Below, piece after piece: positions 45,532-52,439 of a DNA stretch of 64,000 bases. The number at the start of each line of letters is the position of its first letter. Positions within the stretch are counted from its first letter, which is position 1. Where the stretch lies: positions 634,576-698,575 of the forward strand of contig MEHQ01002099.1 in the NCBI GenBank assembly GCA_008828725.1. Reading direction: 5' to 3'. The DNA comes from Saccharina japonica (lineage: Eukaryota > Sar > Phaeophyceae > Laminariales > Laminariaceae). A model generated the notes under the pieces. That model did no database searches and was not told the origin of the DNA. It saw only the letters and a list, made by a program, of their open reading frames with translations. A program made the translations under genes and the position numbers.

Positions 45532-48500
45532 TAGTGGGCTTGACTCGCCCGTGGTTGAGATGTGTAAGCGGCTGCAGGGGTCGCGGATGCGGGAGGCGGA
45601 CCCCGAGCTGCAGATGCATTTGGCGGAGCTTGATATCAGCCCCCAGGTGACTTTGACTGACTTGACTTTGACGTAACGTACTGGTTTGATTGGCTGATTG
45701 GTTTTGATCGGGTGATTGATTTGATTGGCTAACTGGTTTGGTTGGTTGGCTGGTTTTTGTTGGCGAACTGATTTTATTGGCTAATCAGCCCTCAGGTGAC
45801 TTGACTGACTTGCCTTTGACGTAACGTACTGGTTTGATTGGCTGATTGGTTTTTATCGGGTAATTGCTTTGATTGGCTAACTGGTTTTGGTTGGTTGACT
45901 GATTTTTATTGGCGAACTGGTTTGATTGGCTAACCAATTTGGTTGGCTGATTGATCTTTATTGACTGGCTTGATTGGCTGCCTGTTTGACTGACTAGTCA
46001 CAGTTGGCTGACGAAATTATTGGCGTACGCGCGGGAGAACCCATTCACATTCAAGCACGAGTTCTTGTACTTTTTTTGGGGCATGCGATCGATATGTTCT
46101 AACTCTGTAGTGAGCCCCATTTTTTACCCTCTTCCCCCCCCCCTGCCTCCCTCGCCTTTCGCGCCACGCACTATCTTGCGCGTCGTCGTACCCGATGTCC
46201 TTAATTTTTGGCGTGGGTCTCTGTGGTGCGTCCATTTTGACTCCCCTTTTCTTTCCCCCCCCCCCCCGCCCCCCCCGTCCCTCGCCCTCCGCGTCTCGTG
46301 CTATCATGCTGGGACATCATCGTAATCCTCGTCCATAATTTGGCGCGGGTCGTGATGCTGGCTTACGACGACGTTTTTCGCTTTCCCTTTGTGGGCTGGA
46401 TCAGCTGTACGGGATGAAGTGGGCGCGGTTAATGTGCGGGCGGGAGTTTCGCGTGGAAGCGGTTATGCTGCTGTGGGACCACATCTTCGCGTCCTCTTGG
46501 CTGGACGGCCGCCCTGGCCTCCCCGAGTGCATAGAGAGCGTCGCTGTTGCCATGGTACGTGCGGTGCGGTGCCGTGCGTGCGGTGCGGCATGCCCGCGAA
46601 ATTTAGGGAGGTGTTGGATAGTGTGAGAACCGTTCAACGGCTTTTTCCCAGGACCTGGGGATCTAACGAGCCCCGTGGGTAGTTATAAGGCACGGCCGTG
46701 ACTTGGGGGACGGTGCGTGGGTTATCGTTGCGTGCTCTTTTGCATCGGCGTTGTTGGATATATAGTCTATATAACGCGACTGCTACATTGAATGTTTTTA
46801 CGGGTTGCCTTCCCACCCCCGCCGACGCCGCCATCCATTTGCAAGAAAGTCCCGTGTGGTTCTTAGCAGGATGCAGCTCATTCCTTCATGCAATTCGCCC
46901 AACACCCCCCCCCCCCCCCGCCCGTTGGTGAAAACCCAACGTGCTCCATCCCGGCATTGTAGGGATGCGAGGGTCTATGGTCATACAACTTCGGCCGTGC
47001 ACGATATGAGTACCCCCCCCCCCCCCCCCCCCATCCCCACTCCAGGGGCTAATGAGTCCCCCCCCCCCCCGAAAAAACAACCCCCGGCGAAACAGGAAGG
47101 AGACAAGATGATAATATATTTTTTATATTGTAGTCTTTGGAAAAAAAGTAACGAGCGCCCACATGTTGGAGGTGTCTCTATTAGGAGTAGGAACTGTGCT
47201 CCGCCTCGAAAGGGATGCGTGGTCAATGATCAAATGACTACGCATGACAAGCAGCAAATGAGTACGCCCCTCCCACCGCCCCCCCGCCGCTACGGCCATG
47301 CATGACAATGAGTACCCCCCCCCCCCCCCCCCCCCCCCCTAAAGGTGGTATCAATACGCGATGAGCTGCTTGCTGAGGACAACACGGGGTGCCTCCAGCT
47401 CCTCATGCGCTACCCGCCAGACCAGAGCGTGTCCACGGTCATCGGCCTCTCCCTTGCCCTCGCGCAGCAGCCCGGCGGAGACAACCCCCCCACCCCCTAC
47501 TCCGGTACCGCCTCCTCCGGCACCGCCTCCTCCGACCCTGCTGCTGCCGCCTTCGGCTCTGCTGCCGGGGGGGGGATAGTGCCGGTGCCGGTGCCGCCCC
47601 TTGCCGCCTCCTCTGCCGCTGCTGGCCGTCACGCCTCCGCGCAGTCGGACTCCGCCCCCGCGTGGCTGGTGGACAAGGGTCGAGTGGGGAAGGATGGGGG
47701 AAGCGTTTCGTCTGAGCAGCGACAAAACTACCCGCGAACGGGCACAGGCCGCGAGGCGGAGCGTCGACGAGTTGGAGCAGACGGTGCCGGCGGCGGCGGC
47801 AGGGGGTGGTGTGGGGGGGGTGCTTGAGTCTACGGGAGGCGGGGCTGGTTGGGAGGGGAGAGGTGACGGTGGTGGGCGGGAGGTGAAGAATAATTGGCAG
47901 CAAGGCCTGGACGAATTGACTCGGAGGTGGGCCTGATGAACGAACCGCGTTTTTTTTTGTTGGCGTCTACTGTTAATAACTACTTTCTGTTGTATGAATA
48001 TGAGTACTGTATACATACGGTATTCGGTATTTGGTGGTCGATATTCTGTGATTGGTATTTGGTGGTCGGTGGTCGGTGTTTGGTATTCGGTATTTGATAG
48101 TCGGTATTCGGGGTCTGGTACAGGTAGGCAGTATTCGGCACGCGGTACTTGGTATTCGGCACTTGGTATTTTGTGCTTGTTATTCGGTATTTAGTTTTCG
48201 GCACTTGATTTGATACTCGGTATTATTTTTTCGATACTTGATAATCGGTATTTGGTGTTCGGTATTCAAATCGGTATTCGGCTGGTTCTTCGCCGCACGA
48301 TGGAGGCTATTGATGGTAGAGAGGGTACACGGGAACCACAGCGTGTGCTTGCGCTGCTGGTCCGTGCTATCACACGATATTGCCTATTTGCCCCCTTTTT
48401 TATGCCGTTACGACAGCACCCATCATTTGGGGGGGGCACACTACGTATTTAGACTTGCAACTAGGGTTGTACGTATAGTATTTCCAGTAGAAACAAAACC

Positions 48501-48964
48501 CGGCAGCCAGAGCTCTGAAACCAGCTTTTTCTGCTTGGTGGCCAAAAACCTTAGCCCTTTTGACCACACCAACAAGTACCCCCCCCCACTAATTGCAAGT
48601 CATTCGTGGGTGCGGTTCTGAAGAGGTTAACTCACGTTACCCTGGGCCCTGGTATATACCATACGTCGCGTTCCCTCGCGGCAACGTTTTCCTTGTTTTT
48701 CCCCCCTCCTCCCTGCTGCACGGCATGTTGTACGTTTTGTTTTTTGGCGAGCAGGGCGATCAACGCGGCGCACGGCGTGGCAAAGCTGGCGGTGCAAACC
48801 GTAGAACGTAACCAAGCGGCAGGAGGGAGAGGGGGAGGGGGAGGAGGAGGAGGAAGAGGAGGAGGGGGGGGGGGGATGCGAGTCGAGGCGCAGGGGGGGG
48901 GGTGTCGGGGTCGGAAGCTGCGACCCTCGCACGCCAGCTCCGGGCAGCGTGTGCGGCGATGGAG
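31900..48964 (+). CDS. TBC1D5-like Rab GTPase-activating protein (multi-exon, C-terminus incomplete)
   Basis: Eight exons: 31900-32038, 32460-32617, 40585-40671, 44651 to the gap at 45365, about 45530-45646, 46405-46554, 47345-47926 and 48755-48964. Aligned by eye to human TBC1D5, the order of conserved pieces matches: GQWGDDNTRALLWRLLLG, then NPLFSGSG...DPWSHFYE, TIKADLERLFPTG, GYRQGMHEVLAPLIL, EADAFWLFTAVM, LQMHLAELDISPQ, LYGMKWARLMCGREF, LLWDHIFA, and IRDELLAEDNTGCLQLLMRY. Family knowledge: TBC domains stimulate Rab GTP hydrolysis, and TBC1D5 acts on Rab7 with retromer and in autophagy. Introns reach 8 kb and are full of repeats. Odd points are a coding minisatellite inside the TBC domain, an assembly gap, and frame changes in G-rich parts of exons 7 and 8. 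The canonical IxxDxxR motif appears here as IKADLER, and YRQGM supplies the glutamine finger. Confidence 0.87.
32460..32617 (+). CDS. TBC1D5-like exon 2
   Basis: The exon is 158 nt. The acceptor is CCCCGCCGCAG|GC and the donor ATATCGAAG|GTGCGG. It encodes QWGDDNTRALLWRLLLGVIP, then EWGRVMSRKRDEYRSLKAEH and RVDISK. The R-x-x-x-W-R-L-L-L-G signature is the first helix of the TBC domain. Confidence 0.85.
32618..33486. other. TBC1D5-like intron 2, first part
   Basis: The intron runs 32618-40584. This part has telomere-like CCCAACCCTAACACTAACC at 33028-33058 and GCGAAAAGTGCGAAAATTTC, which recurs at 42425. Confidence 0.5.
33487..33805 (+). repeat. 159-bp tandem duplication containing a 22-bp palindrome
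   Basis: GTGAGGCTGAGTTTATTGTG through AATATATTGAAAAA occurs twice at +159. Each contains the right end of MITE family 2 (GAGAGGGCCGGTAA) and a perfect palindrome centred on ACCGGT (33553-33574 and 33712-33733). The following CAGCTGTGAGATCGAGG belongs to the 4575 repeat family. Confidence 0.85.
35454..35645 (+). repeat. Dispersed repeat with (CA)n tail, copy 2
   Basis: Differs from 19138-19332 at only a handful of positions over about 190 bp, so the duplication is recent compared with other repeats here. Confidence 0.75.
35720..35930. mobile_element. TA-target MITE family 3, second copy
   Basis: TA|CAGGACACCTAATACC at the left and GGTGTCCTG|TA at the right. An extra internal AGGTGTCCTGTTTCTTATT suggests a nested or duplicated end. 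Confidence 0.65.
36184..36274. mobile_element. TA-target MITE family 1, single-unit copy
   Basis: CTGGGGGACGTAGTAAATAG at the left and TATTTACTATGCCCCCCCG at the right, with ACACAAAAAACCTATATAC inside. Confidence 0.7.
36447..36534. mobile_element. TTAA MITE (piggyBac-like)
   Basis: TTAACCCATTCAAAACTG at the left, CACTAATTTCAAGTAGT inside, CAGTTCTTAAGGAG|TCAA at the right. The right target copy has one change. Confidence 0.7.
36605..36769. mobile_element. TA-target MITE family 2 (CCGGCCC ends)
   Basis: CCGGCCCGCTCATAAGAAA at the left and TTTCTTATGAGAGGGCCGG at the right, 165 bp. The interior is nearly identical to 56364-56528. Confidence 0.8.
36819..37470 (+). mobile_element. LINE fragment, C-terminal part of reverse transcriptase ORF
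   Basis: The frame is open from 36819 to the TAG at 37470. It encodes HFAELRTAHHKFLLRLIGFQ, SVETTIRKRRLLFAGGVQRT, LTRRVMFG and GPGRPEKNWAQCLADDLRVF. The R-R-L-x-F-x-G...R-V-x-F-G...GRP-x-x-W pattern is typical of the thumb/C-terminal tail of LINE reverse transcriptases. There is no upstream palm domain, so it is 5'-truncated. It has higher GC than the surrounding intron. It differs from LINE families A and B, and the clade is undecided. Confidence 0.8.
37471..39000. other. TBC1D5-like intron 2, late part
   Basis: T-rich 37670-38010 without splice-flanked exons. A relative of the CA-tailed repeat lies at 38030-38152, ending in (CAA)n. A partial TTAA MITE lies at 39000-39065. Confidence 0.45.
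39110..39570 (+). repeat. GATCTATCTGTA minisatellite with conserved arm
   Basis: TGATCTGTA units at 39135-39225, then GGACATGTTTCCTGGGTTGG, then about 14 copies of the 15-bp GATGATCTATCTGTA to 39560. Asp/Leu/Ser-repeat ORFs here are a by-product. Confidence 0.9.
39691..39761 (+). mobile_element. tRNA-derived SINE, 3' scrap
   Basis: GTGGAGGAGGGAGAGGAGCC to CTAGGGAGGGAGAAAGAC, ending at an N. Confidence 0.6.
40030..40120 (+). repeat. (CTG)n microsatellite
   Basis: About 25 CTG-like triplets lie within a GC-rich patch 39840-40220. PolyAla, polyLeu or polySer frames result. No exon is supported. Confidence 0.85.
40585..40671 (+). CDS. TBC1D5-like exon 3
   Basis: The exon is 87 nt, 29 codons, phase 0 at both ends. 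The acceptor is TCCATCCAG|GTG and the donor TTTTACGAG|GTGCGT. It encodes VMDTTDPMSANPLFSGSGSA and DDPWSHFYE, equivalent to the NPLS...SPWNQFF segment of TBC1D5. A (GTT)n microsatellite lies 70 bp upstream in the intron. Confidence 0.85.
40774..40908. mobile_element. TA-target MITE family 1, degenerate
   Basis: TTACGGGGACCATAAGAAAC, then ACTACATATTGTTAGTGAAA twice. The right end is lost. It is in TBC1D5-like intron 3. Confidence 0.5.
40909..42460. other. TBC1D5-like intron 3, first part
   Basis: No exon recognised. Unique sequence with a copy of GCGAAAAGTGCGAAAATTTC at 42424. Confidence 0.45.
42462..42520. mobile_element. TA-target MITE family 1, right half
   Basis: TATATAGGTTTTTGTGTGTG, CCGTAGGTCCTATTTACTA and ATGTCCCCCCCG|TA. 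Confidence 0.65.
42958..43292 (+). mobile_element. tRNA-derived SINE, full length
   Basis: The tRNA-like head has GTCGCCCCGGTAGAGTAGTG and box B-like GAGTTCCAATCCC. The body has CGATAAAAATGCAAGGCAC and GATCTGAGTTACGACT, with an A-rich tail. At 43233 it reads CTATTAATAG where other copies have CTAG. Confidence 0.75.
43300..44380. other. TBC1D5-like intron 3, late part
   Basis: No exon recognised. CTATTAATAG at 43707. AT-rich, otherwise unique. Confidence 0.4.
44385..44515 (-). repeat. GATC-rich dispersed repeat
   Basis: CAGGACATGTATAGCACCG, CAACCCAGGAAACCTGTCC and ACAGATCATACAGATCA are related to 27120 and 39110. It ends 140 bp before TBC1D5-like exon 4. Confidence 0.65.
44651..45364 (+). 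CDS. TBC1D5-like exon 4, running into the assembly gap
   Basis: The acceptor is CCGACGACAG|CGC. It encodes RKEMTDTIKADLERLFPTG, LLLNVLSLWADLHPATGYRQ and GMHEVLAPLILALEKEVAAA. A low-complexity insertion of about 130 residues follows, built on a 15-bp repeat (REPLA/SEPLE units, 44958-45110), and the fold resumes at SREDLEADAFWLFTAVMKG, LEGFYEHG. The exon then enters a G-rich run and the N gap, so its end is unknown. Confidence 0.85.
44958..45110 (+). repeat. Coding 15-bp minisatellite
   Basis: GAGCCGTTGGCAAGA and the variant GAGCCGTTGGAAAGC occur about ten times in frame, giving (R/S)EPL(A/E) units inside the TBC domain of exon 4. Confidence 0.9.
45365..45461. other. Assembly gap (97 N)
   Basis: A run of N lies inside the TBC1D5-like gene, flanked by G-rich sequence on both sides. 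The cause is probably a G homopolymer that could not be sequenced through. Isolated single N bases also occur at 39761, 58781, 59044 and 62133. Confidence 0.99.
45462..45530 (+). repeat. G homopolymer of nearly 50 bases
   Basis: It follows the N gap, and its length is probably approximate. Confidence 0.9.
45530..45646 (+). CDS. TBC1D5-like exon 5 (start hidden in gap or G run)
   Basis: It encodes DSPVVEMCKRLQGSRMREAD and PELQMHLAELDISPQ, then donor CCCCAG|GTGACT. The frame is open back through a G run of nearly 50 bases to the gap. GGGGATAG|TGG is a possible acceptor but has no pyrimidine tract, so the exon may instead be continuous with exon 4. Confidence 0.75.
45647..46015 (+). repeat. Degenerate TTGATTGGCTGATTGG repeat in intron 5
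   Basis: Units of about 17-20 bp begin immediately at the exon 5 donor. A longer block (GTGACTTTGACTGACTTG, CGTAACGTACTGGTTTGATT) recurs at 45795. Confidence 0.85.
46405..46554 (+). CDS. TBC1D5-like exon 6
   Basis: The exon is 150 nt, 50 codons, phase 0. The acceptor is GGGCTGGATCAG|CTG and the donor GCCATG|GTACGT. It encodes LYGMKWARLMCGREFRVEAV, MLLWDHIFASSWLDG and ECIESVAVAM. It matches IYGLRWVRLLFGREF and VVWDALFADG of the human protein, the strongest single match in the gene. Confidence 0.92.
46845..47040 (+). mobile_element. LINE family B 3' end with poly-C tail
   Basis: ATCCATTTGCAAGAAAGTCC, GATGCAGCTCATTCCTTCATG, GTGAAAACCCAACGTGCTCC, GGGATGCGAGGGTCTATGG and TATGAGTAC followed by about 20 C. 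It is in TBC1D5-like intron 6. Confidence 0.8.
47085..47275 (+). mobile_element. LINE family A 3' end with poly-C tail
   Basis: The translation includes KQEGDKMIIYFLYCSLWKKS, NERPHVGGVSIRSRNCAPPR and KGCVVNDQMTTH, then GAGTACGCCCC. It lies between two family B tails. Confidence 0.8.
47283..47340 (+). mobile_element. LINE family B terminal scrap; C tail abuts exon 7 acceptor
   Basis: TACGGCCATGCATGACAATG then AGTA and a C run of about 30, followed by TAAAG and exon 7. The tail supplies the whole pyrimidine tract. Confidence 0.8.
47345..47926 (+). CDS. TBC1D5-like exon 7
   Basis: The acceptor CTAAAG|GTG directly follows a run of about 30 C that belongs to a LINE tail. It encodes VVSIRDELLAEDNTGCLQLL, MRYPPDQSVSTVIGL, then Gly/Ser/Pro/Ala low complexity. 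Near 47680-47700 the coding frame changes in a G-rich stretch and continues as GEAFRLSSDKTTRERAQAAR, RSVDELEQTVP and WQQGLDELTRR. The donor CGGAG|GTGGGC joins exon 8 in phase. Confidence 0.75.
47995..48285 (+). repeat. Degenerate GGTATTCGGTATTTGGT minisatellite
   Basis: GGTATTCGG and GGTATTTGG units cover about 280 bp in TBC1D5-like intron 7. Confidence 0.85.
48570..48632 (+). mobile_element. TTAA MITE, right part
   Basis: CACTAATTGCAAGTCATTCG and GCGGTTCTGAAGAGGTTAA. The left end is replaced by a C run. Confidence 0.5.
48755..48964 (+). CDS. TBC1D5-like exon 8
   Basis: The acceptor is TTTTTTGGCGAGCAG|G and the donor GCGATGGAG|GTAAGG is strong. It starts (R)AINAAHGVAKLAVQTVERNQ, crosses Gly-coding G tracts (48815-48905), and ends SEAATLARQLRAACAAME in another frame. 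It looks like the C-terminal coiled-coil region. Miscounted homopolymers or a short hidden intron could explain the frame change. Confidence 0.6.
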
Positions 48965-48989
48965 GTAAGGGGAGTAACAATGCAAAAAT

Positions 48990-49390
48990 ACTGCAGAGCA
49001 GAGGCAACGGTATGCGTTGCTCTGCTGTTCCCTGGGTGTTACCTTAGCGCTTCAAACGTGCGTGTGTGCTGATCGGGGCGGTGGTGTAACCTTAATGTTA
49101 CCTTAGTGTTACCTTGGTGTTACCTTAGTATTACCTTAGTGTTACCTTAGTATTACCTTAGTGTTACCTTAGTGTTACCTTAGTGTTACCTTAGTGTTAC
49201 CTTAGTGTTACCTTGGTGTTACGTGTTACCTTAATACGTGCGGTGGAGGTGGTGGTAGTAGTCTGTGTTAGGGTTACCCCTGTTAGTACTGAAAGTATTT
49301 CTCCCTACACTAATTCCAAGTAGTTTGTGCCCCAAAAACACGGAAAAGGGTTAAGGTTAGACTGTGGTTGGGAACTGCCAGTCCGAACAG
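48990..49390 (+). repeat. Dispersed repeat with 11-bp minisatellite and TTAA MITE
   Basis: GTTACCTTAGT repeats about 12 times (49085-49225). The block GCAACGGTATGCGTTGCTCTG, GGTGGAGGTGGTGG and the MITE-like 49273-49352 recur inverted at 55815-56120. Confidence 0.75.
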
Positions 49391-49980
49391 AAAAAAAGTG
49401 TCAGGAACAAAAATGTAGAATTGTTAATAGTGGCCGGCGGGGGTGGTCGCTGGGACTGCCGAGCGGCCGTCTTGTCTGGATTCCTAGTCCTACGGGGTAG
49501 AGGTGGAAAGTTGGTGATATACGTTTGGCGTCTTGCCATGGGAATACATACTTGGTGACATTTAGACTTGAGCAACGAGATGGGATTGTTTTGTGAGCGT
49601 TGCGGATAGGTAGTAACATTTCGACTTGAGTAACGAGATGTGCCCCGGATGGGACTGATTTTGGGTGTTGGGAAGGGCGCCGAGTGCTCTTCCCCTTTCG
49701 CTCGGCAGATAGCTACTTACACTTATACAAAATCGAAACAGCGCCGGAACAAAAAACGCGCCGTGTACGTGGAACTTTTTATTTTTATTTATATAGTACG
49801 GTATACCTGGTACGTATGTGAATGGCGCAGCTGGCTGGTGGCGTGCGCTCGTTCTCTCGACGAGGCTCGGGTCGAAATCAATCAGCTTTTTTTTTTCCCC
49901 GAACGTGCCGAGGCCAAAAACACGCTTCGATTTGCGCATTTCCTGACCCCACCCCCTCCCTCTGCCCTCTCTATCAAGTA
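49391..49980. other. No gene recognised
   Basis: Probably intron of the TBC1D5-like gene, whose 3' end was not located. Confidence 0.35.
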
Positions 49981-49984
49981 ATCC

Positions 49985-50355
49985 GATGCTGTCATCCATA
50001 TGCAAGAAAGTACGCACAAGGTGCCGAAGTCCGCCTCACATGCGGTTCTTAATACGGAGGACCAATTGTAAATAGAACCAACTTTTGATAGTAAGAACAG
50101 GTAGATATATAGGTTTTTGTGTTTATCGTAGGTTCTATTTACTAGTATTTACTATTGTGTCCCGTAATAGTAGGATGCAGCAGCTCACCCTTTTCATGCG
50201 ACTTGCCCAACACCTTACGGCGCTTCGCGCTTGGTGCAAGCGATACATAGCAATGTCTGCCTGGCCGGTGTGCTCCGTCTCGGCCTTGTAGGGATGCGAT
50301 GGTCTACTGTATGCTCATACGACTGTGGCCATGCATGACAATAAAGCACACCCCC
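49985..50355 (+). mobile_element. LINE family B 3' end split by a MITE
   Basis: TCATCCATATGCAAGAAAGT to GCGGTTCTTA, then a MITE (50053-50166), then TAGGATGCAGCAGCTCACCC to CATGCATGACAATAAAGCAC and C runs. The uninterrupted version is at 5122-5155. Confidence 0.75.
50053..50166. mobile_element. TA-target MITE family 1 inserted in LINE B
   Basis: TA|CGGAGGACCAATTGTAAAT at the left and TTACTATTGTGTCCCG|TA at the right, with ATAGGTTTTTGTGTTTATCG inside. Confidence 0.75.
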
Positions 50356-50369
50356 TCCCCCAACCCCAA

Positions 50370-50510
50370 CCTTGGTGCAAGAAATGTCTGCCTGGTCGGT
50401 GAAAACCCGATGTGCTCCGTGCCGACATTGTAGGGATGCGAGGGTTTATGGTTTATGGCCATAGACTACGGCCATGCATGACAATGAGTACCCCTCCCCC
50501 CCCAACCCCG
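50370..50510 (+). mobile_element. LINE family B 3' end with C-rich tail
   Basis: TTGGTGCAAGAAATGTCTGCC, GGTGAAAACCCGATGTGCTC, GCCATGCATGACAATGAGTA then CCCCTCCCCCCCC. Confidence 0.75.
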
Positions 50511-50511
50511 G

Positions 50512-50670
50512 TGCTCCATCTCGAAAGGGATGCGTGGTCAATGGTCAAATGACTAAGGCAAGCAACAAATAAGTACGCCCCCCCTGGTTGGTGAAAACCC
50601 AACGTGCTCCGTCCCGGCATTATAGGGATGCGAGGGTCTATGGTCATACGACTACGGCCGTGCACGACAT
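50512..50670 (+). mobile_element. LINE A tail followed directly by LINE B tail
   Basis: 50512-50584 is the family A end (GTCTCGAAAGGGATGCGTGG to AATAAGTACGCCCCCCC). 50587-50670 is the family B end (GGTGAAAACCCAACGTGCTC to GTGCACGACAT), ending without a C run. Confidence 0.7.
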
Positions 50671-50805
50671 TTCGTTGTATATACAATATATACACCTATT
50701 ATATCATATATCATGGGACTGTTCAGATCGGTCTGTTTTTCGTGAGGTTTTGGGTGAGACAAGAGAGCTTCTCGGGTGTAACCCTATCGAGGCTACGTTA
50801 AAGGG

Positions 50806-50985
50806 GGGGCGTACTCATTAGCCGCGTGTCATGCATGGCCGTAGTCGTTTTTTTTTTTTTTTTTTTTTGCCCCCCATCTTAGTTATTATCTTCGCACTTC
50901 CTGTATGACCATAGACCCTCGCATCCCTACAATGTCGGGACGGAGCATGTCGGGTTTTCACCGACCAGGCAGACATTGCTAGCAA
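50806..50985 (-). mobile_element. LINE family B 3' end, minus, split by a T run
   Basis: GGGGGGGCGTACTCATTAGC, then CATGCATGGCCGTAGTCG, a T20 insertion (50850-50869), then GACCATAGACCCTCGCATCC to CACCGACCAGGCAGACATTG. Confidence 0.65.
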
Positions 50986-51249
50986 GGGGCATCGAGGGGG
51001 GGAGGAGGCGGCATGGTGAGCGGGGTGGGTGGGAGGTCGATCGTCATACACGAGTCATTACTGGCCTGGTGCACTTTCGTGACTCTGGCACTACTGCGCA
51101 TCTGCTCGACCCCGCCCATGACACCCAGAGCGGAACTTTTGCCACACTGTGACCCCCTTGAGATGATTGAGCTCTGCACACTTGCGCGCATGGGGCTGAC
51201 TGGTTCGCTTTCTTCATGCGCTGCGTCGCGAACTTCGAGAGAGCCGTAC
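50979..51249 (-). CDS. Doubtful terminal exon
   Basis: A minus-strand open frame includes SPMRASVQSSIISRGSQ, SALGVMGGVEQMRSSARV and TMPPPPPLDAPC before a TAG at 50979. A weak acceptor (CGTACTAAG|GTAC) precedes it. The stop lies at the edge of a LINE fragment, which argues against a genuine end, so treat this as a hint only. Confidence 0.18.
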
Positions 51250-51904
51250 CTTAGTACGTGAGGTAACCGGTAGTGGCAGAGGCAAGGGCCAGCCCTTATT
51301 ACAGATAGCGCTATTAATAGTATCAAGCTGTCGCTAGAAAACTCGAGCAGCACCTATTAATAGTACCTGTCGTCGTCCACCTGCGCGCATTGGTGTGATT
51401 TCGTGTTTGGTTTGTCTTGATTGGTCGAACAAAACAATCTTCGGTCTTCGCTTCGGTCTCCGTTTCTTTCTTTTGGGGACGGTACCGGCGGACGGCGGAC
51501 GCTCCAGGAAACTCGAAAGTGGTCCCAATGCTGTTGGCGCCGGCAAAATTAAAAACTCGTGTTCGCTCGTCATTCTACTCTCCGTGTTTTTGTTTTTCTG
51601 TCTTTTTCGTCCTCCCGCGGGTTGGTAAAAATGAAAACATGCAGTTTAAGCTCATCAAAATGAAGTTCGTATTGATTCCGTGCGTGTGTTTTCAAATCGC
51701 ATGCAACACCTCAAAAAAAGGATGCACGGCTTCTGCTTAACGGCGGCAACACGTACACCTCCCGACCCGACCCCCTTATGTACGCGTGTCCGGAAACCGC
51801 CGAGCACCGCCGCTGCTGTTCTTCGCCCCCCTCTCCACACTCAATACTAACATCCGGCACTCCTGCTTATGGATCATACGCCCCTCTTGCCCCCCCCCCT
51901 TGAC

Positions 51905-52090
51905 CGTTCCGTCTCGAAAGGGATGCGTGGTCAATGGTCAAATGACTAAGGCAAGCAACAAATAAGTACGCCCCCCCTTGAGGCATGGTTGGTGAAAACC
52001 CAACGTGCTCTGTCCTGGCATTGTAGGGATGCGAGGGTCTATGGTCATACGACTACGGCCGTGCACGATAAGAGTACACCCCCCCCCCCT
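51905..52090 (+). mobile_element. LINE A tail followed by LINE B tail
   Basis: Same arrangement as at 50512: family A end to AATAAGTACGCCCCCCC (51977), then family B from GGTTGGTGAAAACCCAACG to GTGCACGATAAGAGTACACC and a C run. Confidence 0.75.
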
Positions 52091-52102
52091 CCCCCTTGAG
52101 GC

Positions 52103-52432
52103 ATGTGCCGGGAGAACGTACACACCCCATCCAAAGCAGACCTACAGTGTATCGAACCAATCGTCTTGATAAACATTTTTGGCAAGCGGGGAAGAAAAAG
52201 CGTAGAAAAAAAACAGGAGCAGCTGCGCGGGCGTCCACTCCTATACGGAAGTTATTATATCTATCTAGAACTAGAACCGTTACGGCCAGAAGCTAGCCCC
52301 ATTCACAAACTGACAGAAGAGCGGGTTCGTATCTTGAGGAGTGTAATCCCACGAACCCGCGCCGCAGGAGGGAACCCTGTTACTTCATACCCAACTGTCA
52401 GTCAACTTGTGCTCGGGCGTACTCGTAAGTAA
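52103..52432 (+). CDS. Candidate coding fragment
   Basis: An open frame of 109 codons includes KKQEQLRGRPLLYGSYYIYL, ELEPLRPEASPIHKLTEERV and RILRSVIPRTRAAGG. It ends beside CGTACTC|GTAAGT, a good donor. AAAACAG|GAGCAG at about 52217 could be the acceptor. It follows a LINE tail directly and could be transposon or host. No family is recognised. Confidence 0.25.
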   Translation: MCRENVHTPSKADLQCIEPIVLINIFGKRGRKSVEKKQEQLRGRPLLYGSYYIYLELEPLRPEASPIHKLTEERVRILRSVIPRTRAAGGNPVTSYPTVSQLVLGRTRK

Positions 52433-52439
52433 TATTGTA

